From contig VUYT01000003.1 in assembly GCA_008802785.1 (NCBI GenBank), forward strand, positions 62,001 to 126,000: a stretch of DNA of 64,000 bases. The letters run 5' to 3'. Shown piece after piece: positions 9,855-22,072 of the stretch. A program made the translations under genes and the position numbers. Positions within the stretch are counted from its first letter, which is position 1. The number at the start of each line of letters is the position of its first letter. Under the pieces are notes generated by a model. It saw only the letters and a list, made by a program, of their open reading frames with translations. It ran no database searches and was not told the DNA's origin. The DNA is from Symmetrospora coprosmae (lineage: Eukaryota > Basidiomycota > Cystobasidiomycetes > Symmetrosporaceae).

Positions 9855-12800
9855 CTAAGCCGCAGTGCTGGCTTGCTCAGGTGCAGTAGCGCTGGAGATC
9901 TCTGCCGTCCTTTGCCCAATTTCCTCCCGAGGTAGGACGTCAATTGACATTGCCGCCGTCTGATGATTGGTTTCGCAGGTTGGCAGCTCTGCTCCGCCTC
10001 TCTGCGGATCGCGCTCGACCACAGATCGCCTAAGCGGGTTCTCGGAAGACTCGGACGGGGCGTCGTCGCCTGCTTCCGCCTCGACTTCTGGTAGCGGGAG
10101 GATGGCGACCGCAGGAAAGAAGAGCCTGCCAGGTCGCAATGGCGTGAAATTGAGCTCGATCTCCGTAACCTGCTCATTCGGGCTGGGCCCAATGGCTCCG
10201 TCCGGGTCGATTTCGGGCGCAAAGACCCGAAATTCGCCCTTGTTTGGTGCCGAGATCCTCCAGTCGTCCAGTCTGGTCGAGACGTCGTACAGCATCCTCT
10301 GGCCCTTGGGTCCCGCCCGAGCGAGCACAGCTAGTTCTGTCTTTGCTGCCCAGACGCAGCTGGTGCGGATGCTCATCGTGGCTCGGAGCGCGTCGCCGAC
10401 GCGCACAGGTGCGGTACGGGACAGTGAGTGACTGGCAAGGGACAGGGAGACGCGGTTGTATATCTGTGCGAGTATGGGATTCGCAATCATCAGCAAAACC
10501 TTGAGGACAACCACCGACGCAGCCACAAGGCCGGACTCACGGCCACTGAGGGTACTTCAAATGGCACAGACAGGGAAGACCAAGGTACTTCGTCACTATG
10601 TTGCGTATCAAGCGGCGTCTTCCAAAACATGGTAGTGTCAGCAAGGGCCTACGTCGACAGCCTGTGGGTTAGGCAGTGCCCGCTCACATCGTAAGCGCGC
10701 CGAAGGCACGTTATCCACTGGCTGCAGCTGTCTTCGTCTGCAGAAAACAGTCGCAGGCGAGCCCGCCACCATGTACCATCGAACGTGCCCAGTCGAACAT
10801 CTTGAGCCCTCCCCAAAGACTGCTCCTGGAGATCGGGGTGAGCAGCTATCGCGGCAGCAACCAGAAAGGCCGCAAGCTGTTGCGACAGGCGTTGCTGACA
10901 GCTTGCAAAGGCATCGTCGAAGTGTTTCCGTACCAGAGCGCGTATTTCTGGACGCATTCCAGCCATTCATGAGCCGACTTCTTCAACACATTTCTGCAGC
11001 CGTAATAGGCTAGGTCTGACGTACCGCTTTCGGACGTGCGGTAGATGAGTACTAGCCGCAGTTGAGAGTCTGTAGGATGACACAGAAGAGGCCTCTGTTC
11101 AGCGTCACGATCAGATAAGTCTGTGCTCAACGAAGCGGAGGTAAACCTTTGTTATCCTCTTCGGCCTTTGTCGGTGTTGCGCCCCTCTCTATCCGGAAGA
11201 GAAAGCCCACGGGCTCGGACGAGCTGACGAGGACAGCCTCGCGCCTGTGTCTGGTGCAGGGGTAGGCCTTCCACGCCGTGGTACCTTCGAGAGCAGCGCT
11301 GCGTATCTGTAGCGGCAGATCTGCATCCGTCGATATAGTGAAACGCGAGATGACACTCGTGTCCTGCAAGTAATCCTGCACGTTTATCGAAAGGGAGAGT
11401 GCGAGCGCCAAGCTGACAGAGGCCCGCAGCGTCCGCTTCGCGCTCGGCCAGTTTCGGCTATAGTACTCGAAGACAATGCCGATCTGGTGCAGTAGTGCAC
11501 CGCAGAGTCAGTGGCAGTCCTTCATGGGCCCTTGATCTGAGATCCAGGGTTGGCTGCGGCTCACTCTGACTGCCGTGTCTTGGCAATAGATGTCGTAGTC
11601 AACTGCGATGCGCATGATTTGACCAGCATCCGCCTTGATAGTGGACAAGACCAAGACCCCGTCTTTGTCTTCGATATCGCAGACATTGTCCAGTGCACAG
11701 GCACTTTCAGGGTGAAGTCCGATGCGTCCATGTGGCGGCAAGAGCCGCAGCGTGCCCTTGGTGATGAGGCTCCGGCCTGGATGGATGGACAGGATGACGC
11801 GCCTAGGCCTGTCCAGATGCGCTACGGGTTATGACAAGGAGGGTGAGCAGAGTTCCGAGCAGGGAGTCTAGCGCTATCACCGGACATTCACCCTCGCTTG
11901 CGTTCTCGGCCGTAACGTGCACGCCATGGGGATCAGGCAAGAAGGTAAGAAGCGGCTGTTGATTTTGCGCGAGCATTCCGCGCGGAGTTGGCGCGTGCGG
12001 CAGACTCCGGCTCGCTGGAGCTAGAGCTGGAGCCGACGCAGCAAGGGTTCCCTGCCCTGCCGGTCGGTGCGGGTACTGGAAAACGATTCGCGATAGCCGG
12101 ATCTGAGAGAGCTCCAACGCATATGGGCCAACGACCGACACCTGTGTGCACGGGGGCCGGTATCAGTCGTCCGCATTTCTGCTGCGATCTCGGCAGGCCG
12201 GCGCCTCGTGTACTTACAGAGGAGGTGGTCCGGATTTTGTTCCTGCCTGGCCGCAGCTCGATAGACCCGCACGCCAACCAGAGTGACTCTCCGCTCATGG
12301 ACGTCATCTTCAGACGGACCTCGTCCACGGGGAGAGTCTGCAAGTGCGTAGATCAGCGATCCTGACGATGGAGCTGCCGACCGATAGACGCGCAGGCTCA
12401 CGCAGGGTAGATGGTTGGTTACGATGAGATCGACAGCTACGCCCTCATCGTCATCGTTGTGGCTGCCAAACTCGCCGGCTAGCGTGATGGCAAATGCCGG
12501 GAAGCTGAGCGCGGCAAAATCTGAGCGAGAGCGCACAAATTAACAAGGAGTCAGCGCCCAGTCCCCGCAGCTGACTTTGGCGAGACCGGAACACCTTTGT
12601 CCATCTTCTCGCTCAAGCGCTTCACGTCCGCCATCAGGCTGCGGGCAGACGCGTCTCCCTGCCGAGACTGGTACGCGCCAGCCCCGGCCAGCGTCCAGCG
12701 CAGCGAGCCAGCCTCCAAGCCCGAGCGGATCAGGGCCAGTGTGCTGAGCAGCTGGTCCTTCGGCTGCGCGAGCTCGTGCTGCAGGGCACACGTCTGCCGC

Positions 12801-14963
12801 AGGAGCTGCGACTCGATGCCTCTCCAGCTCGTGTGCGAAAAGGTTGACGTCAGGGTCGAGTAGAGCCCCTCGGACGCTTTCGCGTTCTCGCGCAGCCTTG
12901 TTGAGATTGGAGACTCAGCGTTAGCTCTGGCGCGCTCGAGCCAGATGAGACAGGATCCCGAGGAGACCCACTGCTCGAGTGCGGCTATCGTTGCCCTGAC
13001 TTTGATGGCACTACGTTGGCGCAAAGAGCCGTGCCAAGCGTCCACGATCTGGTCGAGAAGGCTGCGGTAGAGTTCGTCAAAGCTCGACTGGCCCTGCAAT
13101 CCGGCCTGCAGCTCCGCATTCGAGCTACGGAAAGGCGCCTCTTGCGCTGGCATATTCGCTTGTGGTGCCTCGCTGTCGGTTAGTGAAGCCGAGGCGAGGC
13201 TGCTGCTCATCAAGAACGGGTGCCTGCGCGGCAGATGCCCAAAATCCATGCCTAGCTTTTCGACCTGTCTGCAACCAAGCTCGAGCAGCTCGGCCAACGC
13301 GGGCATGAGTTCGGGGATGGCGGCGGGGTTCATATTGTTGTGCCGAGCCTTGAGCAGGCCGCGACAGCGGGCGACGGCAGAAAGCGCTGCAGTGTATACC
13401 CAGCTCTCGAGAAAGTGCGGTGGTAGTGCGCCCTGCAGGATGACGTCGGGGAGAAAAACCGAATGAGCATATTGCAGCGACGTCAGTCTTTCACAGTCGA
13501 ACGCGCTGCCCACCCCGTGCGCCCGCAAGAGCCGGGCCATCGAGTAGATGCCCATCTTGCTGCGCTTGGCGAGCTCGTCAACACGCCCAAGACCGACGAC
13601 GAGGTCGGCCTGCCGGCTGAAGAGGTAGACGCGGAAGTCGAAGATCGAGATGCTGTTGGACGCGATGAGGTCCCTGAATGGCTTGCGCGAGGCGATGCTC
13701 GGCGAGCAGGGCGAGAGCGAGTCGTCTCCGTGCTCGGTGCCGCCCAGCGACGAGAACCACGGCAGGGCCTGGTCGCGCCCAGACAGGGCGTACGAGGCTT
13801 CGAGCTCGTCGTATTGGATGAGCGCGTCCTCGAGGAGGTTCATCGCCTCGAACGAATGGGCCAGCCCTTCCTGCGAGAGCCGACGATTCGACAGTCAGCT
13901 CCGGTCGGCTATACTGCAATAGCGCCGTCGGGCAGGCAAGCAGGACACGGCGCCCAGACGGACCCACCTTCATGATGAAGAAGGTGCAAAAGTTCCAGCC
14001 GGGCATCTGCCTCTGCGCATCGATCCTCCGCACGTCCTCCTCGTACGTGGAGAAATTCGTGTCGAAGCTTGCGACGATGTCACGCTTGATGCGCGCCAGA
14101 AAGTCTTGCCAAGCTTGTGCTACCATGGCATCTTCCGTGTTTGGCGTCGTCGCATTCCCGGGTGCTTGGGCGGGCGCGGCTCCAGGCAGGGCGATCTGGA
14201 CGCATCTGTCCTTCTTGCCCACGTTGAAGTCTGCGCGGATCTTGTCGTACACGCTGCCTTTGCGCTGGTAAAACTTGGCCGGCCCGCTGCTGGCCAGCTT
14301 GGTCGCAGTTGTGACGTGCACAATGAGCCATTCCGTCGCGGGTGCCGCGGTCGCTGCGCTGCCATTGGGAGTCGTGCCGCTTGATGACGTTTGCGGCGCC
14401 CGCTTTGATGGGCTCAGAGCCATGACGGCGTCGATCCACTCCCGGATCTGCGGGCGCAGGGTGACTCTGTACTGGTCGTTGTCCTGGCGCGTATGGGGAG
14501 GGGAAGCTGGATCAGACCGGGGTATGTGCCAGGAGCAAGAGCTCTAGAGCTCTAGAGCACGCACATCGCTGCTGACAAACAGAAGATGGAGGTATGGTTT
14601 CTCGAGGAGCGAGGGCCGCCCGGGTACAGCCCCGGCTGTCGCGCTTGCTAGTGACGAGGTCGCCGAGGATGCGGATGTCGAGCGGGTCAGGTTCAGGGAT
14701 GAGGCCGACGCCGAGGCCGACGAAGCAGACGAAGCCAGCGAGGCCCTGGCTGCGGCCCTGTTGGCCCTGAGGGCGGCAAAGTCCTGGAAGTCGAGGTCGA
14801 GGCTCTCTATTGTGCGTGTCGTGGACCTGCTGGATGGCTTCCACTGGAGGTCGCGCAGGGGCAGGTGGGCCGACAGGGCAGCGGTGGTGGTGATGGCTGC
14901 GTCTGAATACTGGGATGGGATGAAGTGGAGCGACGCAATGACGCGTCTGGGTGGTTGTGCCAT
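9855..14963 (-). CDS. TRS130: TRAPP-II complex subunit TRS130 (TRAPPC10 family)
   Basis: Twelve exons with consistent phases yield 1450 aa: 14963-14565, 14483-13968, 13870-12595, 12520-12402, 12337-12218, 12141-11892, 11821-11565, 11483-11147, 11120-11025, 10947-10688, 10618-10541, 10499-9855. TRS130 is a large subunit of the TRAPP-II tether, a GEF for Rab11/Ypt31-type GTPases at the late Golgi. Recognisable segments are LPLRDLQWKPSSR near the N-terminus, VYDKIRADFNVGKKDRCVQI, EGLAHSFEAMNLLEDALIQY, and SNSISIFDFRVYLFSRQADL. The C-terminal Ig-like part follows (NHLPC...LPVDEVRLKM, then LRPGRNKI, and RPGRLFFPAVAILPLP). A second ATG at 14978 could add five residues. The weakest junctions are those around 11892/11821 (acceptor CCGTAG) and 11025/10947. 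Length fits the family. Confidence 0.9.
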
Positions 14964-15094
14964 GGCCCTGGTGTGCATGCATGTATGGATATGAGGTCAG
15001 GTCCGGTCCCCGTCGTGGATAATCGATGCCATGTCGTTCATATCATGTCATATCGGATTGTCTTGATGGTTATCCGTTGTGCATGCGTGTATGT

Positions 15095-15126
15095 GCTATG
15101 CTATGCTATGCTATGCTAGGCTATGC
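15095..15126. repeat. Pentanucleotide repeat (CTATG)n
   Basis: Five to six GCTAT/CTATG units between the diverging TRS130 and DRN1 genes, about 70 bases before the DRN1 start. It belongs to the set of five-base promoter repeats described under findings. Confidence 0.9.
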
Positions 15127-15194
15127 AGTTGTCCTGAGGAAGAAAGCTACGTAGCCGTCGACGTCCCTCTCTCTCTCCCTCCCACCATCTCAGG

Positions 15195-18100
15195 ATGACG
15201 ACGACGACGACGACGACAACGCCAAAGGACAAGATGTGAGCATGGCATAGCAGAGAAGAGGAGACGCAGGTAGTGGGCTGATCCACGCCCATGCACGCAG
15301 CCTCGTCGTCGGATCCAATGCAGGCTCCCTGTCGGCCCTCATTGCAAAGATGACATCCATCAACAGCAAGCACGGCCCGTTCGATGCAGTCATTGCGCTC
15401 GGAGATCTGTTCAATGACGACGACGACGAAGACACGCGCAACGTCGTAGCGGGAACGCTCACCCTGCCCGTCCCGACGTACTTTATGCAGGGGCAGAGAG
15501 AGCTTCCGGGCGTGGTCAGGGACAAGGTCGACAGGGATGCCGGTCAGGTATCGGAGAACCTGAGCTTCCTAGGTGCGTGCATCTCTCTCTCTCTCTCTCT
15601 CTCTCTTTCGCAGAACCACCAATGATTTCTCCCAAGGGGGCCACATGTGTTGCTCGCATGCACACACCGCCCCCGAAGACCCCAATACACTTGATATGAG
15701 AGTCTCCGAGAGGTCGGCTCGGGCTCACGCTCGAGTTAGCGAGGAGTCAGATCCCTCCGCGACCTCGGCTGTTAAAGACTTGCATCAGCGGGGCCGCTGG
15801 GACCTCTCGTGATGAGAGAGCACGCCGCAGCTCCGTCTTGGTCCAGGGCGGGGCCTATCCACTCCTGGGACCCACTGGGAACCGCTTGGTGACACCCTGC
15901 CCTGCTCTTGCACTCTGCTCGCTCCTGCGCGCATCCCGCTGCTGCGCACCTCGACAGTCACTCCCTGCTTACATCCCAAATCTTGATCTAATCTGAGGAG
16001 CCCTGCGCAACTGCAATATCCTACTCTCGTCCACCCTCTCCACGGCCGCTTGCCGTGATACAGCTCCCACGACCCCTCGTATTGCCAGGCGACAAGGCTG
16101 ATCCTGTCGATTCTTTACCGTCTCCCGCCCTGCAACGTACCCACCCCCACGCGAGCAGGCAAACAGGGTGTCCTCACCCTCTCTTCGGGTCTCAAGATCG
16201 GGACATTCGGGGGCTCGTTCGACCTTGAGGCATTCACATCCACCGAACCCCTCCCCGCTTCAAGCAGCCACTTCACCTCGGCCGCCCTCGCCGCCTTTGC
16301 CGCCTCGCCCGCTGTAGCCAACCTCGACCTCCTCCTCACGCACACGTGGCCGTCGCAGCTCGCGCGCTTCTCCGACAAGCCCCTCTCCGAGACGGTCTCG
16401 CGCGCCGAGATGGCCAGCTGGGGCATCCCCGCCCTGCAGGCGCTGTATGCGCGCGCGAAGCCAAAATACGCCTTCAGCGGCGAAAAGAACCTGTTCTGGG
16501 AGCGCGAGCCGTTTGTGTATCCCGTCAGCCGGATGCCCCGCGAAGGGCAGCAGCAGCAGGCGGGCGCGACGCGCTTCCTCAGCCTGGGCCACTTCGGCAA
16601 CACAACCAAGCAGCGCTGGTTCTACGCCTTCTCGGTCGCGCCCGCGTCTCCCGCGAGAGCAGCCCTGGATCGGTCGGCGTCGGCAGCAGCACCCGACATC
16701 CCGCCGAACGTGACGCCGTGTCCGTTCGACCTCGCTTCCAACGGCGCGCAGCAGACGCCAGACGGGTCAGGCCAGCACGGACCGCGAGGTACAAAGCGTG
16801 CGCATCCGAACACAGACGACGGCGGCGATGACGGTGGTGGTGGAGGCAGCTACATCTTTGCGGTTGGGTCGGGCGGCAGAGGCAATCGAGCACAGGAGAA
16901 GAGGTCGAGGCATGGGGAACCGCCGCAGGGGTACACGTGCAAGATCTGCAGCGTGCCGGGACACTGGGTGCAGGTGAGGCTCTGCAGACTGGACGACTGA
17001 GTCCTGGCAGATACTTTCATCTACCTGCCAGGGACAAGTGGCCTACCTGCCATGGACGCGCGGACTGACATTTTTCCCGCTCCGACCTCGCAGGAATGTC
17101 CAGAGAAGGTCGATGCTCCTCCGTCGGGAAAGAAGGCTCCCGGACCTCCACCAGACACCTATACCTGCCGCCTCTGCGTGAGTCGGAATCTCGGCAGCTC
17201 CTTTAAACGCATCCTCTGACAAATTCGTGCTTTTCATTCATTGTTTAGAACGTGTCTGGACACTGGATACAAGACTGCCCCATGTCGGTCTCGCAAGGTG
17301 CTCCAAGCGAACGGAGGGCGCCAGTGGCCCCCAAAGACATTGCGCGTGAGTGCATCCGCGCGTGCCTCTCTCAGCTCAGCCAATGCACCGTATCGCTCAC
17401 CACTCTCGCTTATCGGGCTGCAGCCGAAGACTGCTGGTTCTGCCTCTCGAACCCGCAAGTCACCAAGCATCTCATCGCATCCATTGGCTCCGAAACGTAC
17501 CTCACATTGCCAAAAGGTCAGCTCATCGACACGTCAGATGCGGAGAGCTGCCGGGTCCCCGGGGGCGGTCACTGCCTCATTATTCCTGTGCGTTCATCTG
17601 AGCCCTAGCTTCTGGCGTCACCTTCGTCTGTTCTCCTACGCTGACCGTGCAGGAGTCCACACTCTCCCAGATCGCGCACTACCCCACCCTCGCATCTGTG
17701 CCAGACGAGCTCTCCGCGCCGATCATTGCCGAGATTGACTCGTACAAGCGGGCTCTGTCCTCGCTGTACGCCTCGCACGGCTGCTCTGCACTATCCTTTG
17801 AAGTATCGCGCGCAGGTCTAGGCGGCAAGGGTGGGCACGCGCACATCCAGATCCTGCCCGTGCCAGACAGCGTCCCGCACGCGCAGGTCGAGCACGTCTT
17901 TGCGTCCGAGGCGCGCGGCGCCGGGTACAGCCTGACGGACGACGCGGCCGAGTGCCAGGCGGCCCTACGCGAGGGGAACTACTTCCGCGTCGATCTGCCG
18001 AGCGGGAAGAGGCTCGTGCATCGCATCGACTTGCGCAAGCGCTTCTCGCTCCAGTTTGGCAGAGCGACGGCCGCGCTCGTGCTCGGAAAGGCGGAGCGCG

Positions 18101-18195
18101 CCGACTGGAAGACGTGTGCAAAGTCAGACGAGGAGGAAGGGGCCGACGCAAAGCTGTTCAAGGAGGCATTTGCCAAGTGGGATCCCAGCGGATAG
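15195..18195 (+). CDS. DRN1: CWF19-like / DRN1 lariat-debranching cofactor
   Basis: Seven exons (15195-15235, 15301-15572, 16159-16973, 17094-17177, 17249-17345, 17424-17587, 17653-18195) encode 671 aa. Relatives (S. pombe Cwf19, yeast Drn1, human CWF19L1) act in late splicing and intron-lariat turnover with the debranching enzyme. The N-terminal metallophosphoesterase-like part has KILVVGSNAG, AVIALGDLF and LKIGTFGGSF. Then come two zinc knuckles, CKICSVPGHWVQEC and CRLCNVSGHWIQDC. The CwfJ-C1/C2 (HIT-like) part follows with DCWFCLSNPQVTKHLI, GHAHIQILPVP and a C-terminal FAKWDPSG. Each zinc knuckle is split by an intron. Intron 2 (15573-16158, 586 nt) is far longer than the others. The start uses a Thr-rich first exon joining cleanly to ILVVG. 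Confidence 0.93.
15582..15607. repeat. (CT)n microsatellite in DRN1 intron 2
   Basis: About thirteen CT units just after the intron donor at 15573, followed by TTTCGCAG, which resembles an acceptor; use of that acceptor would break the conserved join to the next exon, so it is probably not used. Confidence 0.9.
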
Positions 18196-18326
18196 CCGTC
18201 GCGCAGCACTCATTGAATGACATTGCAATGTTGACAACGCTGCGATACGCAGTGGACGCAGAGAGAATCATCGAAAAGCAGCTACAGCCCTGCACAGTAC
18301 CGTTGGCGGAGAGCTCGTTTGCTCCT

Positions 18327-21300
18327 TCATTCGCTCATACAGTCATCACCCCCGGCGCTGGCGGCACCGCTCGCCTTGTCTACCATCACCGCGTCAGCAC
18401 TCGGCTGACAGACAGCCTCCTGCTTCTTTTTCTTCTTCTTCTTCTTCTCGTCCTCGCTGTCGCTCTCCAGCTCTCCCCTCTGCTTTGCGCGCTTGCGCTT
18501 GCGTTGCTCCCAGGCATAGTACTCCTCGCCATCCCACCATTCCTCGGGCTGGTCTGCGCGCTCCTCAGCATCGAGCGGGTCCTCGTCGCTGTAGACCTCC
18601 TCACCCTTCTTGGGCTTGCGCTTGGGTGCAGGCGGCAGAGGCGGCTTCTTCGGCGGGGGAGCGTTCCGGATCGATAGCAGGGTGGGGATCCGCGTGCGCT
18701 TCGACAGCCCGGAAGCACGGACGCCCAGCCCGCCGCCGAACTTGCTGACAATGCCGTGGAACGCTGTGCGAAGAAGGCAAGAGGGGCGCAGAGGCGAGTG
18801 AGCGCCTGGAATCTACGTGACGACGTTGCGGGCGCGCAGACGCTCACTTTTCGGCGTTGAAACCGCTTTGAGGGTACTCGTGCTGCCGAGCTCGGCTGTC
18901 GCGACCTTTGCGCCGAAGCTGGCGCCGACATTGGCGTCCTGCAATGGTTCAGATGGAGGTCTACATCAGCCAGACTCTAATACCGACCGAGAGTGAGGAG
19001 ATGCCCGCTCTAACCTTCGGTTGCAGAGGAGTGCTAGCTCCCACGACAGCAGCTCTGGCTTTCGTATGTGCAGGGCTCGCGAGCGAGCTTACTGCAGACT
19101 CGGCCTTGGAGATTGACAAGCCCGCCTTTGCAGCTGTCTCTGCCGACTTGGCGGGCTTGCCCTTCTTCTGCGGGCTGTTGCTTGCGCGCCGACTCGCCCG
19201 ACTCGCAGAAGGCTCCTCCTGGACGGCATCTTCTCCACCCTCCTCGGCAGCGTCTGCCTCTCCAGCATGAATGTCGACCTCTTCCTCCTTCTCCTCCTCC
19301 TCGTCGGAATCCACCATACGTTTCGCGTTGCCTTTCTCGCTCTTGCGTCTGCTCTGACCAGCGGGCTGCTGCGCCAGCGACTCGTCCGCTTTCGCCCCGC
19401 GCTTCTTTGTCGCCTTACTTGCTTTGGCAGCTGCAGGCCTCAGCGGTTCATCGTCGTCTTCATCGCCATCGTCACTCGCGATGACCTCTGCGCTGCGGCC
19501 AGACCGCTTCGCCGCACTTGTCGCGCTCGTCCCGCCCTTACTCCTGGAGGCGGCAGGCGCGGCAACGGTGCTGCTCGTCGTCCTCGACCTTGGCCCGACG
19601 TGGATCTCCACCTCGACGGTCGGGCGCGAGGCGGTGCTGGCCGTCCTGGTGCCTGTTTTCAGCGAAGCAGGCTGCTTGCGGCCAGCGCTGGTCGTCCGCG
19701 ACGTCGAAGCAGGCGCAGCTGTCACTGCGCCGGAGAGCTCGGCCTCAAACCCGTCGTCAACGGCCGCAGCAGCCATTTCAAGGTCGTCAAGGCCGTCTCC
19801 TGGTCCGGTGCCGGATTCGCCGCCTTCCTCGTCAGATGTCGAAGGTACTTCCGACGCTTCTGCTGCAGGCGTGGCCTTCGCGGACTGGGTGGTGCTGGCA
19901 CCCAACTTGGCAATGAGGGGGTCTACTTGCTTGGCCAGCGAGCCTGCAGGCGCTTCGTCGTCCTCGTCGCTCGTGATGGTCGCCTTGCTCCGAAGCGCAG
20001 GCCTCTCGTCTGCTTTGCCTTTCCGTGACCTCCCTGCCTTGCCGCGCTTGTCCTCCTCCTTTCCTTTGTCCTTCTTGTGTCTCTTGACAGGCTGCTTCTC
20101 CCCCTCCACCTCCGCATCCATATCGATGTCGTTCTCGTTCTCGCGCTCAACGCCGGCGTCAGTTCTGCCTGCTTTTGCGCGACGCTTGGAGGGTGCCCCG
20201 GCGCTGACAACAAGCGGAGCCGATGAAGTCGGCTCGTCATCGAGCACGCTCGCATCGTCGCGGCTTGTGCTGGCGCGGGCTGTGCTGGTGCTCTTGCTGC
20301 GGGCCGATGTAGGGACATTGGCGCTGCGGTAGGTAGATGTGGGTTTTGAGGTGCCTGCCTCTGCCTCTTGCTCAGTCTCGACTTCGGAGGGTGCAGCGTC
20401 AACTGCTGAATGGCGCTTGCGGGGCGATCTGCGAGTCGTCTCGCCTTTATCCTGCCTCGTCCGCTTGCCGTTTCGCTTCGGTCTGTCGCTCTCCGTCTCC
20501 TCCGCCTTTTTGCCCTTGCCCTTCTTCGCCTTGTCACTGTCTTTACTCTTTGCTTTTCCCTTCCCTTTTCCCTTTGGCTTCTTCCACCGGTCGCCGCTGT
20601 TGTCCTTGCCGTCGTAATCATCGTCGTCCTCTGACTCCTTCGCGTTAACCCTGTCGATGTCATCCGCGAGCGCATCCGAGTCGCCGCTTGCATGCTCGTC
20701 GTCGTCCTGGACCTCAACCTCGCCAGCATCCTCTTCACTGTCGTCCACGCGCAGTGCGGCTTTCTGCTTGCTCTTGCGTTCCTTGCCCTTGCCCGAGTAC
20801 GTGACTTTCGCCCGACTCGCGCTCTGGCCATCCGCAGCGGCGGTGCCGAACACCTTGGTCGCTTCGGCTTTGGCTTTGGCGTTGGCGTTGGCCTTGGCGT
20901 TGGCGTTGGCGCTTGTCGATCCTGTGCTGGCACTGAGCGCGAGCTCATCCTCCGAGCTGCAGCCGGCGGGGATCCCGACCCGAGACGCAGCGCCGGCCCC
21001 TGCGCCGCTCGAGCTCGCATGCCTTGTCCCGACGACAACAGCTCCCTCCGCTGAAGTCGAGAACGAGGTTGAGCGTGAAACCCCGGCTGTGTCTTTCGCC
21101 TGCTGCTTCTCGAGCTCGGCCAGGGTTGTGGCTTTCGGTTTCGCTGTCGCTGTGGCTGTTGCTGTCGCTTTCGGCTTTGGCTTTGGCTTTGGCTTCCGTC
21201 TGGTTGATGTCTCGTTCTGCGCCTGCACCCTGTCGAGGAAAGCGTCGTCCTCGAGCTGCGAGGCCGTCACGGCGGGGACGGCTGGCAGTGCGTCGCTCGT

Positions 21301-22035
21301 GGCATTCGGTCTCGGTTCTGCTGGTTGGGCGTTGGTACATGCACCAGGCGGACGCGCCGTGCCTGTCCCTGACCCTGACCCTGGCTTAGATACAGAGCCC
21401 GAGTGCGATAGGGCCAGCTCGGTCAGTGCCACGTTGCCGTTGCCGTCGCTGTCCGCGCCGACGTCCGTCAGGGGCGAGACGGAGGACGAGGTCGTCCCTG
21501 ACGGCGCTGCCGTCGTCGTCGTCGTCGTCATTGGTGCAGGCACGAGTCCTGGCTCTTCTTCCTCGCTGCGCATGCCCATCACGTGGTTGCCGCCGTGCTG
21601 CTGCTGCTGCTGTTGTTGTTGGCGCGCGACCGCGTTCGCCACCGCGTTCGCTTCCGAGCTGGCGAAGAAGGCGCGCGGATCAACGGTGGTGGGCAGTGCG
21701 GCGCTGGAAGGGACGTGGAAGGCTGTAGTACGAGTTTGTGTGGGGAGCGTGTCAGTACAATCCCAGCGTGCCCGCTGTTCGGAGGAAGAGACATTGTCAG
21801 CCTAGTCCTTACCTCCCGCCGCGACGGCGTTGGCGCTGGCGCTGCTGCTGCTATGAGCCAGGTGGTTGATGGACGACGGGACTGTGCTGAACGAGTGCGC
21901 GTTTGCAATGAGGCTGTGCATGTCCTCGTAGATTATTCCGTGGTCGTCGCCATCCCCTGGCTGCTGCTGCTGCTCCTGCTCGTTGTTGTCCTCCTCATCG
22001 CTGAAGAGGAAGCTGCTCTCGGCCATGATCTGCAT
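18327..22035 (-). CDS. Large charged Ser/Lys-rich nuclear-type protein of unknown function
   Basis: Four exons (22035-21813, 21722-19015, 18938-18848, 18763-18327) give 1152 aa. I do not recognise the family. Most of exon 2 is low complexity: a Gln run, Ala/Ser/Thr repeats, Lys-rich blocks and acidic patches that suggest nuclear location. The C-terminal 200 residues look conserved and globular by contrast: KVATAELGSTSTLKAVSTPK, then FHGIVSKFGGGLGV, then GLSKRTRIPTLLSIRN, and EEWWDGEEYYAWEQRKRKRA before a poly-Lys stretch. The GLSxxxRIPxL element loosely recalls the RAD51-binding motif of RAD51AP1; this is only a hypothesis. The stop is at 18327-18329. The start at 22035 (second ATG at 22026) follows a GGATGC repeat and may be one of several. 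Diverges from AFG2. Confidence 0.75.
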
Positions 22036-22036
22036 C

Positions 22037-22072
22037 GATGCGGATGCGGATGCGGATGCGGATGCGGATGCG
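22037..22072. repeat. Hexanucleotide repeat (GGATGC)n
   Basis: Six near-perfect units immediately upstream of the chosen minus-strand start at 22035. In the minus-strand frame they would encode alternating Ser/Ala residues if translation began further upstream, so they could also be coding. Confidence 0.9.

Noticed and set aside
14541-14560. Palindromic GCTCTAGAGC repeat as a regulatory or mobile element end
   Set aside because: It lies inside TRS130 intron 1, with no second copy or target duplication nearby.
15809-15996. Box C/D snoRNA in DRN1 intron 2
   Set aside because: The box C match is perfect, but the nearest usable box D is about 180 bases away, and no terminal stem or box D'/C' pair was found. 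It is kept only as a weak finding.
19267-21805. Long plus-strand ORFs (up to 380 codons) such as 20657-21805 and 19424-20332
   Set aside because: They are antisense shadows of the low-complexity GC-rich exon on the minus strand. They have no motifs, and the minus-strand frame joins to flanking exons with correct phases.
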